A DNA stretch of 64,000 bases from Pseudomonas sp. VD-NE ins (GTDB taxonomy: Bacteria > Pseudomonadota > Gammaproteobacteria > Pseudomonadales > Pseudomonadaceae). The translations under genes were made by a program, and so were the position numbers. The stretch covers positions 1,073,001 through 1,137,000 of the forward strand of contig NZ_CP134772.1 in assembly GCF_031882575.1 (NCBI RefSeq). Direction: 5' to 3'. Position 1 is the stretch's first letter. The number at the start of each line of letters is the position of its first letter. Below the pieces are notes generated by a model that was given only the letters and a program-made list of their open reading frames with translations, had not been told where the DNA came from and ran no database searches. This document shows, in pieces, positions 15,456-25,225 of the stretch.

Positions 15456-18011
15456 ATGACCGCCATGACCCCGTGCCTGGATCGACCCGGATTTTTGCCC
15501 AGACTTTCTTCACATCATCAGCCTCGCAGTCGCTTGAGTGCGCCTCTTCTGGCTTCGAACGCGCGGGTCAGGCTGTTGTGCGCACCCGCTGGCAGTGGCA
15601 AAACCGCACTGCTCAGCGAATGTTTTCTGCAGGTGCGTGCAGACTGCGAGACGATTTGGCTGCCGCTGGCGGGAGCAGCGCTCAATCGCGAGGAATTTTG
15701 CCTGCGTCTGACCCGAGCGCTCGGGCTGGTCGAAGACCTTGACGTTACGCAACTGATGGCGGAGCTGGCACGTTGGTCCAGGACGACTTCGCTGTTTATC
15801 GACGATTACAGTCGTCTGCCGGATCCGGCTCTGGATGCTTTACTGGATCGTTTGTTGGCGGTCAGCAGCCCGGCGCTCACCTGGTGGATCAGCACTCGCC
15901 GCCGGCCGCAGTGCAACTGGCCGCGCCTGTTGCTCGATGACGAACTCTACGAATCCGAGCGCGCCAGCCTGGCACTGACCCACGATGAGGTTGTACCGGT
16001 ATTGCGCCATTTACCGCCAGACCAGGCGGACCGTGTCGCCGCCCGTATCATCCAGCGTACCGGCGGCTGGTGCGCGGGTGCGCGCATGGCGCTCCTGCAA
16101 AAATGCGACTGGTCGCAAAACCTGCAGCCACAACAGCGTGTCGACACCCTGCTCGATTATCTGCAGCACGAACTCTTCAGCAACCTGACGCCAGAGCAGG
16201 ATGAGGCATGGCGTGTTCTGGCTCACCTGCCACGGTTCAACGCGCCATTATGCGAGCATTTGTTCGGCCCCGGCGAAGGCGCACAGCTGTTGCATGATCT
16301 GCAAGTGCTGGGCTGCTTTATCGAGCCTTGGCAGGAGTCCGCCGATTGGCTGCAGGTCTTTCGCCCGCTGTCGCGAATCATGCAGGAGTCGCATTGGCCG
16401 TGTGCGCGCTCGTGGCACCGGCGCGCCTGTCAGTGGTTCACTGCGGTGCAGGATTGGCGAGCAGCGTTCGAGCAAGCGTTGTTGGCCGAAGAGTACGAAA
16501 CGGCCGTAAGCCTGTTGCAGCATTTAAGCTTCGAGGATTTGCTGGAAGACCAGACGGTCGTCCTGCTGTTGCGCTTGCATGAGCAGCAAAGTCGCGAGCT
16601 GACCTTGATGACACCGCAATTGATCGGGCTGGTCACGGGGGCATTACTGTTCGCCGGCCGATTCGAACAGGCCGCGCAATGCATGGCCCATCTCGTCCGC
16701 TTCATGCCGCAGCCGACGAGGCATCTGGAGCAGCAACTGCTGGCACGTTGGCAGGCGCAACAAGGTTGGCTCTGCCACTTGCAGGGGCAAATGGAGCCGG
16801 CGCGCGCCTGTTTTCAGGAGGCATTGTCAGCCCTGACCGACGATGCCTGGCAGGCCCGTCTGATGTGTCTGTCGGGACTGACGCAGCAGGCGTTACTGTG
16901 CGGTGAACTCGATCAGGCCCATGCCCTCAACCGCGAGGCGCTATGCCTGGCGCGTGCGCATGGCTCCCTGTTGTTCGAAGGGTTGCTCGAGCTTGACCAT
17001 GCGCAATGGCTCGAGCAGCGAGGAGCGCCCGTGCGTGCCGAAAGTCTGCTGGTGGACATTGAGCATTTGCTGCGCCAGCGCACCCTGGTGCCCACGCCGC
17101 TGCTGGGCCGAATTGCCCTGCGACGAGGACGGCTGGCGCTGTGCATGGGTCTTGAAGAGCAGGCTGCAGATCTGTTCAGCCGAGGCCTTGAAGATTGCTT
17201 GCGCAGTGCAGACAAGCGGGTCTTGTATGGCTACCTCGGGCAGGCTCAACTGGCCGGCAATCGAGGCGATTATGCCTGCGCTTTCGAGCGCCTGCGCGAG
17301 GCCGAAAGGGTCATGCAGCAGCGGCAGATTCCCGATACGGTCTATCGCGGTGTGGTGCTTCAGGTCAGCAGCCAGTTCTGGTTGCAGCAGGGGCGACCGC
17401 AATTGGTGCAAGAGGCGTTGGGCCGGCTGTTACGGCATTACCGTGGACCCTCTGCACTCCAGGCGCCGCCCGCGACATTTGAGCTGATTATCCGCATTGA
17501 ATACCTGCTGGCCTGCGCGCATACGCAGTTGAATCCGGATGAAAACTGTCTGCCAACCATTGAACGATTGCTGAATCAGGCCCAGGCCAGAGGCATGTTG
17601 ACGGCGGAAACGGAGTTGTTGCTGGCCTTCGCCCAGTTGGCCGAATCGAACGGTGACACGGAAGCGGCGCAGCAAGCTTTCCAGCGTGCCGGAATGCTGG
17701 TGGAACGCTGCCAATTGCAGCACGCCATGCGGGAGTGGGAATTACGCCGAGGCAGTCTCGCAACAGTGTCTGCCAAGCAGTTTCCTGCCAGGCAATGCGA
17801 TAACCCTGATCTGGCGTCGGGCCTCAGTCGGCGTGAGCGCGAAGTGCTGATGTTGATTGCTCAGGGTGCTTCGAATCAGCAAGTTGCAGAACAACTTTTT
17901 ATTTCGTTGCATACAGTAAAAACACATGCGAGACGGATTAACGGAAAGTTGGGTGTGGAGCGCAGAACGCAGGCTGTGGCGAAAGCAAAGTTGATGGGGA
18001 TATTGGCTTAG
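15456..18011 (+). CDS. LuxR family transcriptional activator, MalT-like (STAND ATPase)
   Basis: An 851-residue regulator. Near residue 40 there is a Walker A (LLCAPAGSGKTALL), near residue 105 the hydrophobic-Asp Walker B (SLFIDDYSRL), then a long helical TPR-like middle (about 350-770) and a C-terminal LuxR HTH (LSRREREVLMLIAQGASNQQ then VAEQLFISLHTVKTH). This is the MalT/AcoK architecture, in which an inducer binds the helical part and ATP drives oligomerisation on DNA. Its position just after the DUF1302-DUF1329 operon, as in other pseudomonads, suggests it activates that operon. AAGG lies upstream of the ATG. A REP-like half motif (GAGAGGGCTAGGGTGAGGG) sits in the preceding gap. Confidence 0.9.
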   Translation: MTAMTPCLDRPGFLPRLSSHHQPRSRLSAPLLASNARVRLLCAPAGSGKTALLSECFLQVRADCETIWLPLAGAALNREEFCLRLTRALGLVEDLDVTQLMAELARWSRTTSLFIDDYSRLPDPALDALLDRLLAVSSPALTWWISTRRRPQCNWPRLLLDDELYESERASLALTHDEVVPVLRHLPPDQADRVAARIIQRTGGWCAGARMALLQKCDWSQNLQPQQRVDTLLDYLQHELFSNLTPEQDEAWRVLAHLPRFNAPLCEHLFGPGEGAQLLHDLQVLGCFIEPWQESADWLQVFRPLSRIMQESHWPCARSWHRRACQWFTAVQDWRAAFEQALLAEEYETAVSLLQHLSFEDLLEDQTVVLLLRLHEQQSRELTLMTPQLIGLVTGALLFAGRFEQAAQCMAHLVRFMPQPTRHLEQQLLARWQAQQGWLCHLQGQMEPARACFQEALSALTDDAWQARLMCLSGLTQQALLCGELDQAHALNREALCLARAHGSLLFEGLLELDHAQWLEQRGAPVRAESLLVDIEHLLRQRTLVPTPLLGRIALRRGRLALCMGLEEQAADLFSRGLEDCLRSADKRVLYGYLGQAQLAGNRGDYACAFERLREAERVMQQRQIPDTVYRGVVLQVSSQFWLQQGRPQLVQEALGRLLRHYRGPSALQAPPATFELIIRIEYLLACAHTQLNPDENCLPTIERLLNQAQARGMLTAETELLLAFAQLAESNGDTEAAQQAFQRAGMLVERCQLQHAMREWELRRGSLATVSAKQFPARQCDNPDLASGLSRREREVLMLIAQGASNQQVAEQLFISLHTVKTHARRINGKLGVERRTQAVAKAKLMGILA

Positions 18012-18163
18012 TATTGTGATTTTCTGCGGGTGCAAATGGTTCTGGTTATTTGTTGGCATGTTTTGTAAATTGTTCGGACTTCATGTTGATTGAAAAAGAA
18101 ACTACCTTGCGATCCTCGGCATGGCTGCACTCGCAGCCCTGGATAGTCAAGTAAGGAAGTGTT

Positions 18164-21100
18164 GTGGCCAAGTTATTTAAAAGTTTGATGCGTGGTTCGT
18201 TGAGTGAACAAGTTACATGGGCTGAAGAGTGGGAAAAGGCAAGCCGGGCAAAAGCAGGTCTATTCAAGATCATCGATGCCATGCCAAGCGTGCTGGATAT
18301 TCTTCGCAACATGCTTGAAAGTGAATTAAAGCGTTTGGGCAAAACGGTCGATATCGACAAAGTCTATGTCAATACGGATCCTGCGTTCCCCGCCAATGAA
18401 AATCGGCCTTCGGGCACTCTTTGGGATGTCACTGTTCATTGTCTTAATAATAATGTCAGTCCCGCTTACATAGTGGGCGGCGATGGTGTATTTTTTCTGC
18501 CGGACACGTTTAGTGAGCAATTCAAAGTCAATGTTCTGAATACGCTTATTGTCGAAGATCTGATTGCTGCTGTAGCTGCCGGACTGGAAAAAATATTGCG
18601 AACCGAGATCGCAAAGTTCTGGGCGGCGCCAGCGAAAACCATTCGCCCGGACACTGCATCGCTGTCGAACAAGCAGGCTTTCATCGAAGCGTACGCCGTG
18701 GTCACGAGTGCAGAGTTGTCCCTGTCGATCATGGCCAACAATTTCGATGCCCCTTTGGGTGAGCGATTCGCCCAACTGCTCGACGCAGACGCCGGTCGCG
18801 CAGTGTTCGAAGTGAAGTTGCAACCGGCGCAGGATTACCTTCTGTCGCTCCAGCCCTGTTTCGTTCTGGACAACGCCGAGCGTCCGGACGCAGAAATGCG
18901 GCTAGTCAACGAGTCGACCTCTTTCCTCATGCACACGCCGGAAAACGGCTTCGAGTTCTTTGAAAAAAATACCGAGCTGCACAGCAAACTACAACAGCGG
19001 CTGTCTTTGGGTAGCGACCAGATCCGATACCTGAAAGCCACACAAAGTCCTCACGCCTTCTGCGTAGAGACGCACCTCAAGGGCCAGCTGGAAAGCGTGT
19101 CATCCTTGCTCGGTGGCCGGGAACAACTGGAAAGTCCGCTCACCTCCGTGCTGCAGGAGAATCAAGGCTTGCACGTGCTGCGCTACGGTATCAACACTCG
19201 CTTCTATCTGCTTTGGGCTGCGTTAAAACGCACCGACTGGCCGTTTTGGCTCCATGGTGCTGGCAGCGATATTCAACAGCGATATAACGAGCTTGAAGAG
19301 TCCAAGGATCAATACCAGACTGCGTATTCAACTGTCTTCGATGCGTACTTTTCGTTTAAGGATTATGTGGTGCGTACGTTCTCCGAATGGGCGGACAGGA
19401 CGCTCGGGGAACACCTTGATCCAGAAACAATAAGTGTCCATAGCTCGTACACCCTGCAAATTGCCGGACGTACTGTCGAACAGGAAGACGCCCGGACACT
19501 GACGGAATTTATCGTTTTCGGTCTGCATGACAATGGTTATAAAGCCGCGCTGACTATCATCGGCGTTCCCGACGGAAGTCGGCTGACGACGGTGGCGCTC
19601 GAGCAGTGGCTGGAGAATCGCAACCTGCGACTGGAATTTACCGGCAGCCTTGCCTCCTCGCCCTCGGTTGATTACCAGGAGGCCTACCGCAATTACCTCT
19701 TCAGCCAGATGGAGTTTGCAGTTTTTGTTGCTCGCCACTCCGGAAAACTGAACTCCACCGATGCGAATATCATTGCGCGAGCCATGGCCAATGACCCAGC
19801 GGTGACTATTCAGGGATTGAGAATCAGATTACAAGTACCCGCGTTGAAAGATGTCCTGATCATTTCGGCCAGAGAATATGCACCGTCGCTGATGTTGGTC
19901 AAAACGCCTGGCGGTGAATTTGAACTGCAAAAATTTTCCGATGTTTATGCGGCGAACCGCTGGCTGGAGTCGGCATTGTCCGCAGATCGTGAATACGCTG
20001 CATTGCTGATCCATCCAGACTACCTGCACGAAGCAGGCACGTTGCTCGGCAGCGATTCCAAGCAGATAAACTACCGCTACACGCTCGATGGCCGGTCTGT
20101 CGATCTTGGCCTGAATCTCAAGGCACCGTTGGCAGACTATGTAAATATCGCTTACCGAGCCGAAGTTGCCCTGCACAAGGCCATTGCTCCGGTAAGTTAT
20201 CGGGCGCTGGGCATCGAAGGCCGCAAGCGCTATTCGCGTCTGACAACCGAGCTAAAGGCGCTGTCTACGGTTGATGCACGAGATAATGGTTTTCCGACAT
20301 TCGAGCAGTTCACTTATGACTCGGTGAAAGCTCAGATAGAAGACATTTTGCGCACTCGCGGGAGCAACATTTCGGTCAATCCCGACCAGATCATTGTTCA
20401 AACCGAAGAGTTTCGTAAGAGCGTTACCGACGTTTTGCTCGAGGGACTCGCCTTTGAAGCGGTGCATCCGGCTTACGAAACTAAATTCAGCCCAAAATAC
20501 TATTTGGTGAATGGCCATCCCAGCGTTGAAAAACTGGATATCCGAGACCTGTCCTCGCTGTCGAAGACTTTCCGTCCCGGCGACAGATATACCGCGATGT
20601 TGAAAGCGCAATATCAGAACAAGGCTCATCCTGATTACGCATTCAAGCGCGCAGTACACGCGCGAAGAATCCGCTGTGAAATGTACCGCAATGCCTTTGC
20701 CGACTTTACCAATGGCAGATTATCAAATGAGTCTTTCTCTGCTATCCAACGGATTATCGATAATCTTAAAGAAAGCGGTGGCTATCAGCGAATTGTGGAT
20801 AGCGTCGCCGAAGGTGACATCGGGCTGTATAAATTCAATATCGGCGCGCTGGGTTTGACGGCTGCCGGGGACCGCACGGTTGGCGGCGTTTATATTTTCC
20901 GGCTGAAGTTGTCTTCAGGGTTCCTTAATTTGCTCTATACGCCTGACGCGCCGGATCTGGTCAGCTTCCGGCCGATCGCTGAGTTCATTCCTTCGATTCG
21001 TTTTCGATACGGCCCGTTCCGGGATTACTACAGCCAGCGGTTACTGCTGGTCGACCAAAAGGTTATCAATGACTATTTCGACAGTCTGGTCGCAACCGTC

Positions 21101-21628
21101 GATAGCAAACCGGTCATTCGCACGCAGCAGCGTTCGTTACTGCCTGATCTGTTCACCTTCCATGACGAGCGAGTGCGCCGTGTACTGAGTGATATCGACG
21201 AACGCACCACCAGTCTCAATGAAATAATCGCCGGTCTTGTTTACGACAACCTGTTGAAGGTCGCGAACATCGTGAGCCTTCTGGTGCCTCCCGTGGGCAC
21301 TGTCGTGGTGGCTGTACAGATGATGAAAAGCATCTACGACGCTTCGCAGTCGCACCGACGGGGTGATTATTCCGCCGCGCTGGGGCATGTAAAGGACGCA
21401 TTGTTCGGACTGCTGACATTGGGCAAGGCTGCGGCCGCGGGCGCACCTGCTAAAGAAGTTACCCGTGCGCAACGCTCGTTTCTCGGTTTGTTTGGAGACG
21501 CCCGAACGGTCGCGGAACTCGTTACGTATTACACCGGCCACCAGGACCCTCAGGATGAGCTGCTCGGTTTCTTCAAGTCACTGATGGAAGATGCTGGTTC
21601 CGCATTGAGCAAGACCACGGTTCGTTGA
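18164..21628 (+). CDS. Large DUF6543/dermonecrotic-toxin-like protein
   Basis: A 1154-residue protein starting at GTG 18164, with AAGGAAG just upstream. There is no signal peptide. I see similarity in style to the large Pseudomonas 'dermonecrotic toxin domain'/DUF6543 proteins: the block VYIFRLKLSSGFLNLLYTPD followed by APDLVSFRPIAEF (about residues 910-945), then a C-terminal segment DERTTSLNEIIAGLVYDNLL and a hydrophobic stretch IVSLLVPPVGTVVVAVQMM (about 1050-1070) that precedes a conserved SQSHRRGDYSAALGH. The N-terminal 300 residues are helical and unassigned. GC is visibly lower than in neighbours. It has no adjacent secretion or immunity gene. The assignment rests on remembered family features and is tentative. 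Confidence 0.6.
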   Translation: MAKLFKSLMRGSLSEQVTWAEEWEKASRAKAGLFKIIDAMPSVLDILRNMLESELKRLGKTVDIDKVYVNTDPAFPANENRPSGTLWDVTVHCLNNNVSPAYIVGGDGVFFLPDTFSEQFKVNVLNTLIVEDLIAAVAAGLEKILRTEIAKFWAAPAKTIRPDTASLSNKQAFIEAYAVVTSAELSLSIMANNFDAPLGERFAQLLDADAGRAVFEVKLQPAQDYLLSLQPCFVLDNAERPDAEMRLVNESTSFLMHTPENGFEFFEKNTELHSKLQQRLSLGSDQIRYLKATQSPHAFCVETHLKGQLESVSSLLGGREQLESPLTSVLQENQGLHVLRYGINTRFYLLWAALKRTDWPFWLHGAGSDIQQRYNELEESKDQYQTAYSTVFDAYFSFKDYVVRTFSEWADRTLGEHLDPETISVHSSYTLQIAGRTVEQEDARTLTEFIVFGLHDNGYKAALTIIGVPDGSRLTTVALEQWLENRNLRLEFTGSLASSPSVDYQEAYRNYLFSQMEFAVFVARHSGKLNSTDANIIARAMANDPAVTIQGLRIRLQVPALKDVLIISAREYAPSLMLVKTPGGEFELQKFSDVYAANRWLESALSADREYAALLIHPDYLHEAGTLLGSDSKQINYRYTLDGRSVDLGLNLKAPLADYVNIAYRAEVALHKAIAPVSYRALGIEGRKRYSRLTTELKALSTVDARDNGFPTFEQFTYDSVKAQIEDILRTRGSNISVNPDQIIVQTEEFRKSVTDVLLEGLAFEAVHPAYETKFSPKYYLVNGHPSVEKLDIRDLSSLSKTFRPGDRYTAMLKAQYQNKAHPDYAFKRAVHARRIRCEMYRNAFADFTNGRLSNESFSAIQRIIDNLKESGGYQRIVDSVAEGDIGLYKFNIGALGLTAAGDRTVGGVYIFRLKLSSGFLNLLYTPDAPDLVSFRPIAEFIPSIRFRYGPFRDYYSQRLLLVDQKVINDYFDSLVATVDSKPVIRTQQRSLLPDLFTFHDERVRRVLSDIDERTTSLNEIIAGLVYDNLLKVANIVSLLVPPVGTVVVAVQMMKSIYDASQSHRRGDYSAALGHVKDALFGLLTLGKAAAAGAPAKEVTRAQRSFLGLFGDARTVAELVTYYTGHQDPQDELLGFFKSLMEDAGSALSKTTVR

Positions 21629-21655
21629 GCCGTTTCGAGCGCTCATAGTCAGGAC

Positions 21656-22435
21656 TTATCGTTCATAACCCATCCGCCAACTCACGGCCCGCGTCGCCGC
21701 CAGCAACCGCTGCGCCGCCGGGCCATTTTCGTCGGCGTGGAACAGCGAGGTCGGGCCGACAATGGTCAGCACGGCGGCGACCTGGCCAACGGCGTTGAAC
21801 ACCGGGGCGGACAACGCATCCACACCCGGCATCAGCAAACCATGCACATGATGCAGACCGCGTTCGCGGATCTGTTCGCACAGCGCTGCGTAAGTTTTTT
21901 CATCCGCCAACGGATGATCGACGACTGCGATTTCCTGTTCGCGCAATTCATCGGTTTCCCGATGCGGCAGGTAGGCGCTGAACACCAGGCCGGTCGAGGA
22001 ACTGAGCAGTGGCAGCACTGACCCCAGTTGCGTCACCACCGTCACCGCGCGCACCGCCGGTTCGATATGCACCACGGTCGCGCCCTGATTGCCCCACACC
22101 GCCAAAAAGCAGGTTTCGTTGAGTTCGTCGCGCAGTTCGGCCAACGGCAGGGCGGCAACTTTCAGCACGTCCATACTGTTGAGTGCGGCCAGGCCCACGC
22201 GTAGCGCTTCACGGCCGAGACCGTAATGGTTGGTCGCGGCATTCTGTTCGGCAAATCCCGAGGCGATCAACGCCTGCAAATAGCGATGGACCTTGCTCGC
22301 CGGCATCTGCACATGTTCGGCCAGTCGCGACAGCGAAGTGGACGGCGACAACTCAGCCAGAGCCTTGAGGATGTCGGTGCCGACTTCGGCGGAGCGGACT
22401 TTCTGTTTGCCGTTGCTGTCGCTGGTTTTTTCCAT
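21656..22435 (-). CDS. hmgR: IclR family repressor of the homogentisate genes
   Basis: A 259-residue IclR-type regulator: N-terminal winged helix (about residues 15-75; LSRLAEHVQMPASKVHRYLQ) and a GAF-like effector domain (about 90-255) with TCFLAVWGNQGATVVHIEPA. It is divergent from hmgA, with 165 bp between starts. In P. putida HmgR represses hmgABC and is released by homogentisate; the same arrangement and a 17-bp palindrome in the gap (22498-22514) support that role here. Confidence 0.92.
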   Translation of the reverse strand: MEKTSDSNGKQKVRSAEVGTDILKALAELSPSTSLSRLAEHVQMPASKVHRYLQALIASGFAEQNAATNHYGLGREALRVGLAALNSMDVLKVAALPLAELRDELNETCFLAVWGNQGATVVHIEPAVRAVTVVTQLGSVLPLLSSSTGLVFSAYLPHRETDELREQEIAVVDHPLADEKTYAALCEQIRERGLHHVHGLLMPGVDALSAPVFNAVGQVAAVLTIVGPTSLFHADENGPAAQRLLAATRAVSWRMGYER

Positions 22436-22497
22436 GGTGCGGCCGGGTTCCGAAAACGAATGGGCGTCTTTATAGCTTGACGCTGGATAGCGAGCAA

Positions 22498-22514
22498 ATT
22501 ACGTTATGCGTAAT
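22498..22514. promoter_or_regulatory. Probable HmgR operator
   Basis: ATTACGTTATGCGTAAT is a perfect 17-bp palindrome (6-bp arms, 5-bp centre) in the hmgR-hmgA divergent gap, and a third ATTACG half-site follows at 22518-22523. The P. putida HmgR site is also described as a 17-bp palindrome in the hmgA promoter, so this is the expected repressor site. Confidence 0.8.
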
Positions 22515-22600
22515 CGAATTACGATAATAACAACCCCGGCGTGCCGAAACCTCTGAGCCAGAGCGATGGGCCACTGCCGACTCCCTGTTCAGGAGGCTCC

Positions 22601-23905
22601 ATGAACCTCGATTCAACCGCTCAGGCGCTGGCGTATCAGTCCGGTTTCGGCAACGAATTCAGCTCTGAAGCGCTGCCCGGCGCACTGCCCGTCGGCCAGA
22701 ACTCCCCGCAAAAAGCCCCGTACGGTCTCTACACCGAATTGTTTTCCGGTACCGCGTTCACCATGACCCGCAGTGAAGCGCGGCGCACCTGGATGTACCG
22801 GATTCAGCCGTCGGCCAATCACCCGGCCTTCGTCAAACTGGAACGGCAACTGGCCGGTGGCCCGTTGGGTGAAGTGACCCCCAATCGCCTGCGCTGGAAC
22901 CCGCTGGAGATTCCGGCCGAAGCGACCGATTTCATCGACGGTCTGGTGAGCATGGCCGCTAACGCTGGTGCAGAGAAACCGGCCGGCATCAGCATCTACA
23001 ACTACGTCGCCAACCGTTCGATGGAACGCGTGTTCTTCAACGCCGACGGCGAACTGCTGTTGGTGCCGCAACTCGGCCGTCTGCGCATCGCCACTGAACT
23101 GGGTGTGCTGGACGTGGCGCCGCTGGAAATCGCCGTGCTGCCGCGAGGTCTGAAATTCCGCGTTGAGTTGCTTGACCCGCGAGCACGCGGCTACGTCGCC
23201 GAGAACCATGGCGCGCCGTTGCGCCTGCCGGATCTGGGGCCGATCGGCAGCAACGGTCTGGCCAATCCGCGCGATTTCCTGAGCCCGGTCGCCGCTTACG
23301 AAAACCTGCAACAACCGACCACGCTGGTGCAAAAATTCCTTGGTCAGTTGTGGGCCACCGAACTCAATCACTCGCCGCTCAACGTGGTCGCCTGGCACGG
23401 CAATAACGTGCCGTACAAATACGATCTGCGCCGTTTCAACACCATCGGCACCGTCAGCTTCGATCATCCGGATCCGTCGATCTTCACCGTGCTGACTTCG
23501 CCGACCAGCGTGCACGGTCTGGCCAACCTCGATTTCGTGATCTTCCCGCCGCGCTGGATGGTCGCCGAGAACACCTTCCGTCCACCGTGGTTCCACCGCA
23601 ATCTGATGAACGAATTCATGGGCCTGATCCAGGGCGAATACGACGCCAAGGCTGAAGGTTTTGTGCCCGGCGGTGCGTCGCTGCACAGTTGCATGAGCGC
23701 CCACGGTCCGGATGGCGAGACCTGCACCAAAGCGATCAATGCCGAGCTCAAGCCGGCCAAGATCGACAACACCATGGCCTTCATGTTCGAGACCAGCCAG
23801 GTGCTGCGCCCAAGCCGCTTCGCCCTCGACTGCCCGCAATTGCAATCCACTTACGACGCTTGCTGGGCCACGCTGCCCGCCACGTTCGACCCGACCCGGA
23901 GATAA
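22601..23905 (+). CDS. hmgA: Homogentisate 1,2-dioxygenase
   Basis: A 434-residue non-haem iron dioxygenase that opens homogentisate to maleylacetoacetate, the ring-cleavage step of tyrosine and phenylalanine breakdown. The iron-site region is intact: [16 protein letters not shown] (His), [18 protein letters not shown] (His and Glu) and the later [12 protein letters not shown] (His). The N-terminus [19 protein letters not shown] is diagnostic. The ATG at 22601 follows AGGAGG; the frame upstream is open but irrelevant. It is the first gene of hmgA-fahA-maiA. Confidence 0.97.
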   Translation: MNLDSTAQALAYQSGFGNEFSSEALPGALPVGQNSPQKAPYGLYTELFSGTAFTMTRSEARRTWMYRIQPSANHPAFVKLERQLAGGPLGEVTPNRLRWNPLEIPAEATDFIDGLVSMAANAGAEKPAGISIYNYVANRSMERVFFNADGELLLVPQLGRLRIATELGVLDVAPLEIAVLPRGLKFRVELLDPRARGYVAENHGAPLRLPDLGPIGSNGLANPRDFLSPVAAYENLQQPTTLVQKFLGQLWATELNHSPLNVVAWHGNNVPYKYDLRRFNTIGTVSFDHPDPSIFTVLTSPTSVHGLANLDFVIFPPRWMVAENTFRPPWFHRNLMNEFMGLIQGEYDAKAEGFVPGGASLHSCMSAHGPDGETCTKAINAELKPAKIDNTMAFMFETSQVLRPSRFALDCPQLQSTYDACWATLPATFDPTRR

Positions 23906-23908
23906 CCC

Positions 23909-25213
23909 ATGACGCAGAATTCCATCACCCGCAGTTGGGTCGCCTCGGCCAACGGCCACGCTGATTTCCCGCTGCAGAACCTGCCGCTCGGCGTATTCAG
24001 CATCGCCGATTCGGCACCGCGCGCTGGCGTGGCCATTGGCGAACACATCTTCGATCTGCAAGTTGCTCTGGAAGCAGGGCTGTTCGACGGTGCTGCACGT
24101 AGTGCCGTCGAGGCCATGCACGGCGGCCAGTTGAACGCATTCTTCGAACTCGGTCGCGACGCTCGTGTGGCCTTGCGAGAGCGTCTGCTGGAACTGTTCA
24201 GCGAAGGCAGCACCTTGCGCGGCAACATTGAAGCCCAAGGCGCGAAACTGTTGCCACTGGCCGCCGATTGCCAGCTGCATCTGCCGGCACGCATCAGCGA
24301 CTACACCGACTTCTACGTCGGCATCGAGCACGCGCAGAACGTCGGCAAACTGTTCCGTCCGGATAACCCGCTGCTGCCGAACTACAAGCATGTGCCGATC
24401 GGTTATCACGGTCGCGCCTCCACCGTGCGTGCATCCGGCACTGACGTGCGTCGTCCGAAAGGCCAGACCTTGCCGACCGGTCAGACCGAGCCGACGTTCG
24501 GCCCGTGCGCACGTCTGGACTATGAACTGGAACTGGGCATCTGGATCGGTCAGGGCAACGAGATGGGCGATTCGATCGCCATCGGTGATGCGGCCGAACA
24601 CATCGCTGGTTTCTGCCTGCTCAACGACTGGTCGGCGCGCGATATTCAGGCTTGGGAATACCAGCCGCTAGGGCCGTTCCTGTCGAAGAGCTTCATCACC
24701 AGCGTCTCGCCTTGGGTGGTCACGGCGGAAGCACTGGAGCCATTCCGGACCGCGCAACCGAAGCGTCCTGAAGGTGATCCGCAGCCGCTGCCTTACCTGT
24801 TCGACAAGCGCGATCAGGACGGCGGCGCCTTCGACATTGAACTGGAAGTGCTGCTGCTGACTGAAGCCATGCGCGAGCAGAACCTGCCGGCCCATCGCCT
24901 GACTCTGAGCAACACCCGCTACATGTACTGGACCGTCGCGCAAATGGTCGCGCACCACAGCGTCAACGGTTGCCAGTTGCAGGCCGGTGACCTGTTCGGT
25001 TCAGGCACCTTGTCCGGCCCGGAAAACGGTCAGTTCGGCAGCCTGCTGGAAATCACCGAGGGCGGTAAAAAGCCAATCGAGCTGGCCTCTGGCGAGGTGC
25101 GTAAATTCCTCGAGGACGGTGATGAAATCATCCTGCGTGCGCGTTGTGCCCGTGATGGTTTTGCTTCGATCGGCTTCGGCGAGTGCCGCGGAAAAGTGCT
25201 GGCGGCGCGCTGA
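23909..25213 (+). CDS. fahA: Fumarylacetoacetase
   Basis: A 434-residue FAH-family hydrolase that splits fumarylacetoacetate to fumarate and acetoacetate. Conserved features include YTDFYVGIEHAQNVGKLFRP near residue 130 (metal and substrate site), PIGYHGRASTV with the catalytic His, and ELELGIWIGQGNEMG with acidic metal ligands. It begins 3 bp after hmgA with GGAG within the hmgA end, so the genes are co-translated. It is the last chemical step of the homogentisate pathway although second in gene order. Confidence 0.97.
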   Translation: MTQNSITRSWVASANGHADFPLQNLPLGVFSIADSAPRAGVAIGEHIFDLQVALEAGLFDGAARSAVEAMHGGQLNAFFELGRDARVALRERLLELFSEGSTLRGNIEAQGAKLLPLAADCQLHLPARISDYTDFYVGIEHAQNVGKLFRPDNPLLPNYKHVPIGYHGRASTVRASGTDVRRPKGQTLPTGQTEPTFGPCARLDYELELGIWIGQGNEMGDSIAIGDAAEHIAGFCLLNDWSARDIQAWEYQPLGPFLSKSFITSVSPWVVTAEALEPFRTAQPKRPEGDPQPLPYLFDKRDQDGGAFDIELEVLLLTEAMREQNLPAHRLTLSNTRYMYWTVAQMVAHHSVNGCQLQAGDLFGSGTLSGPENGQFGSLLEITEGGKKPIELASGEVRKFLEDGDEIILRARCARDGFASIGFGECRGKVLAAR

Positions 25214-25225
25214 CAGGAGCGGGTT

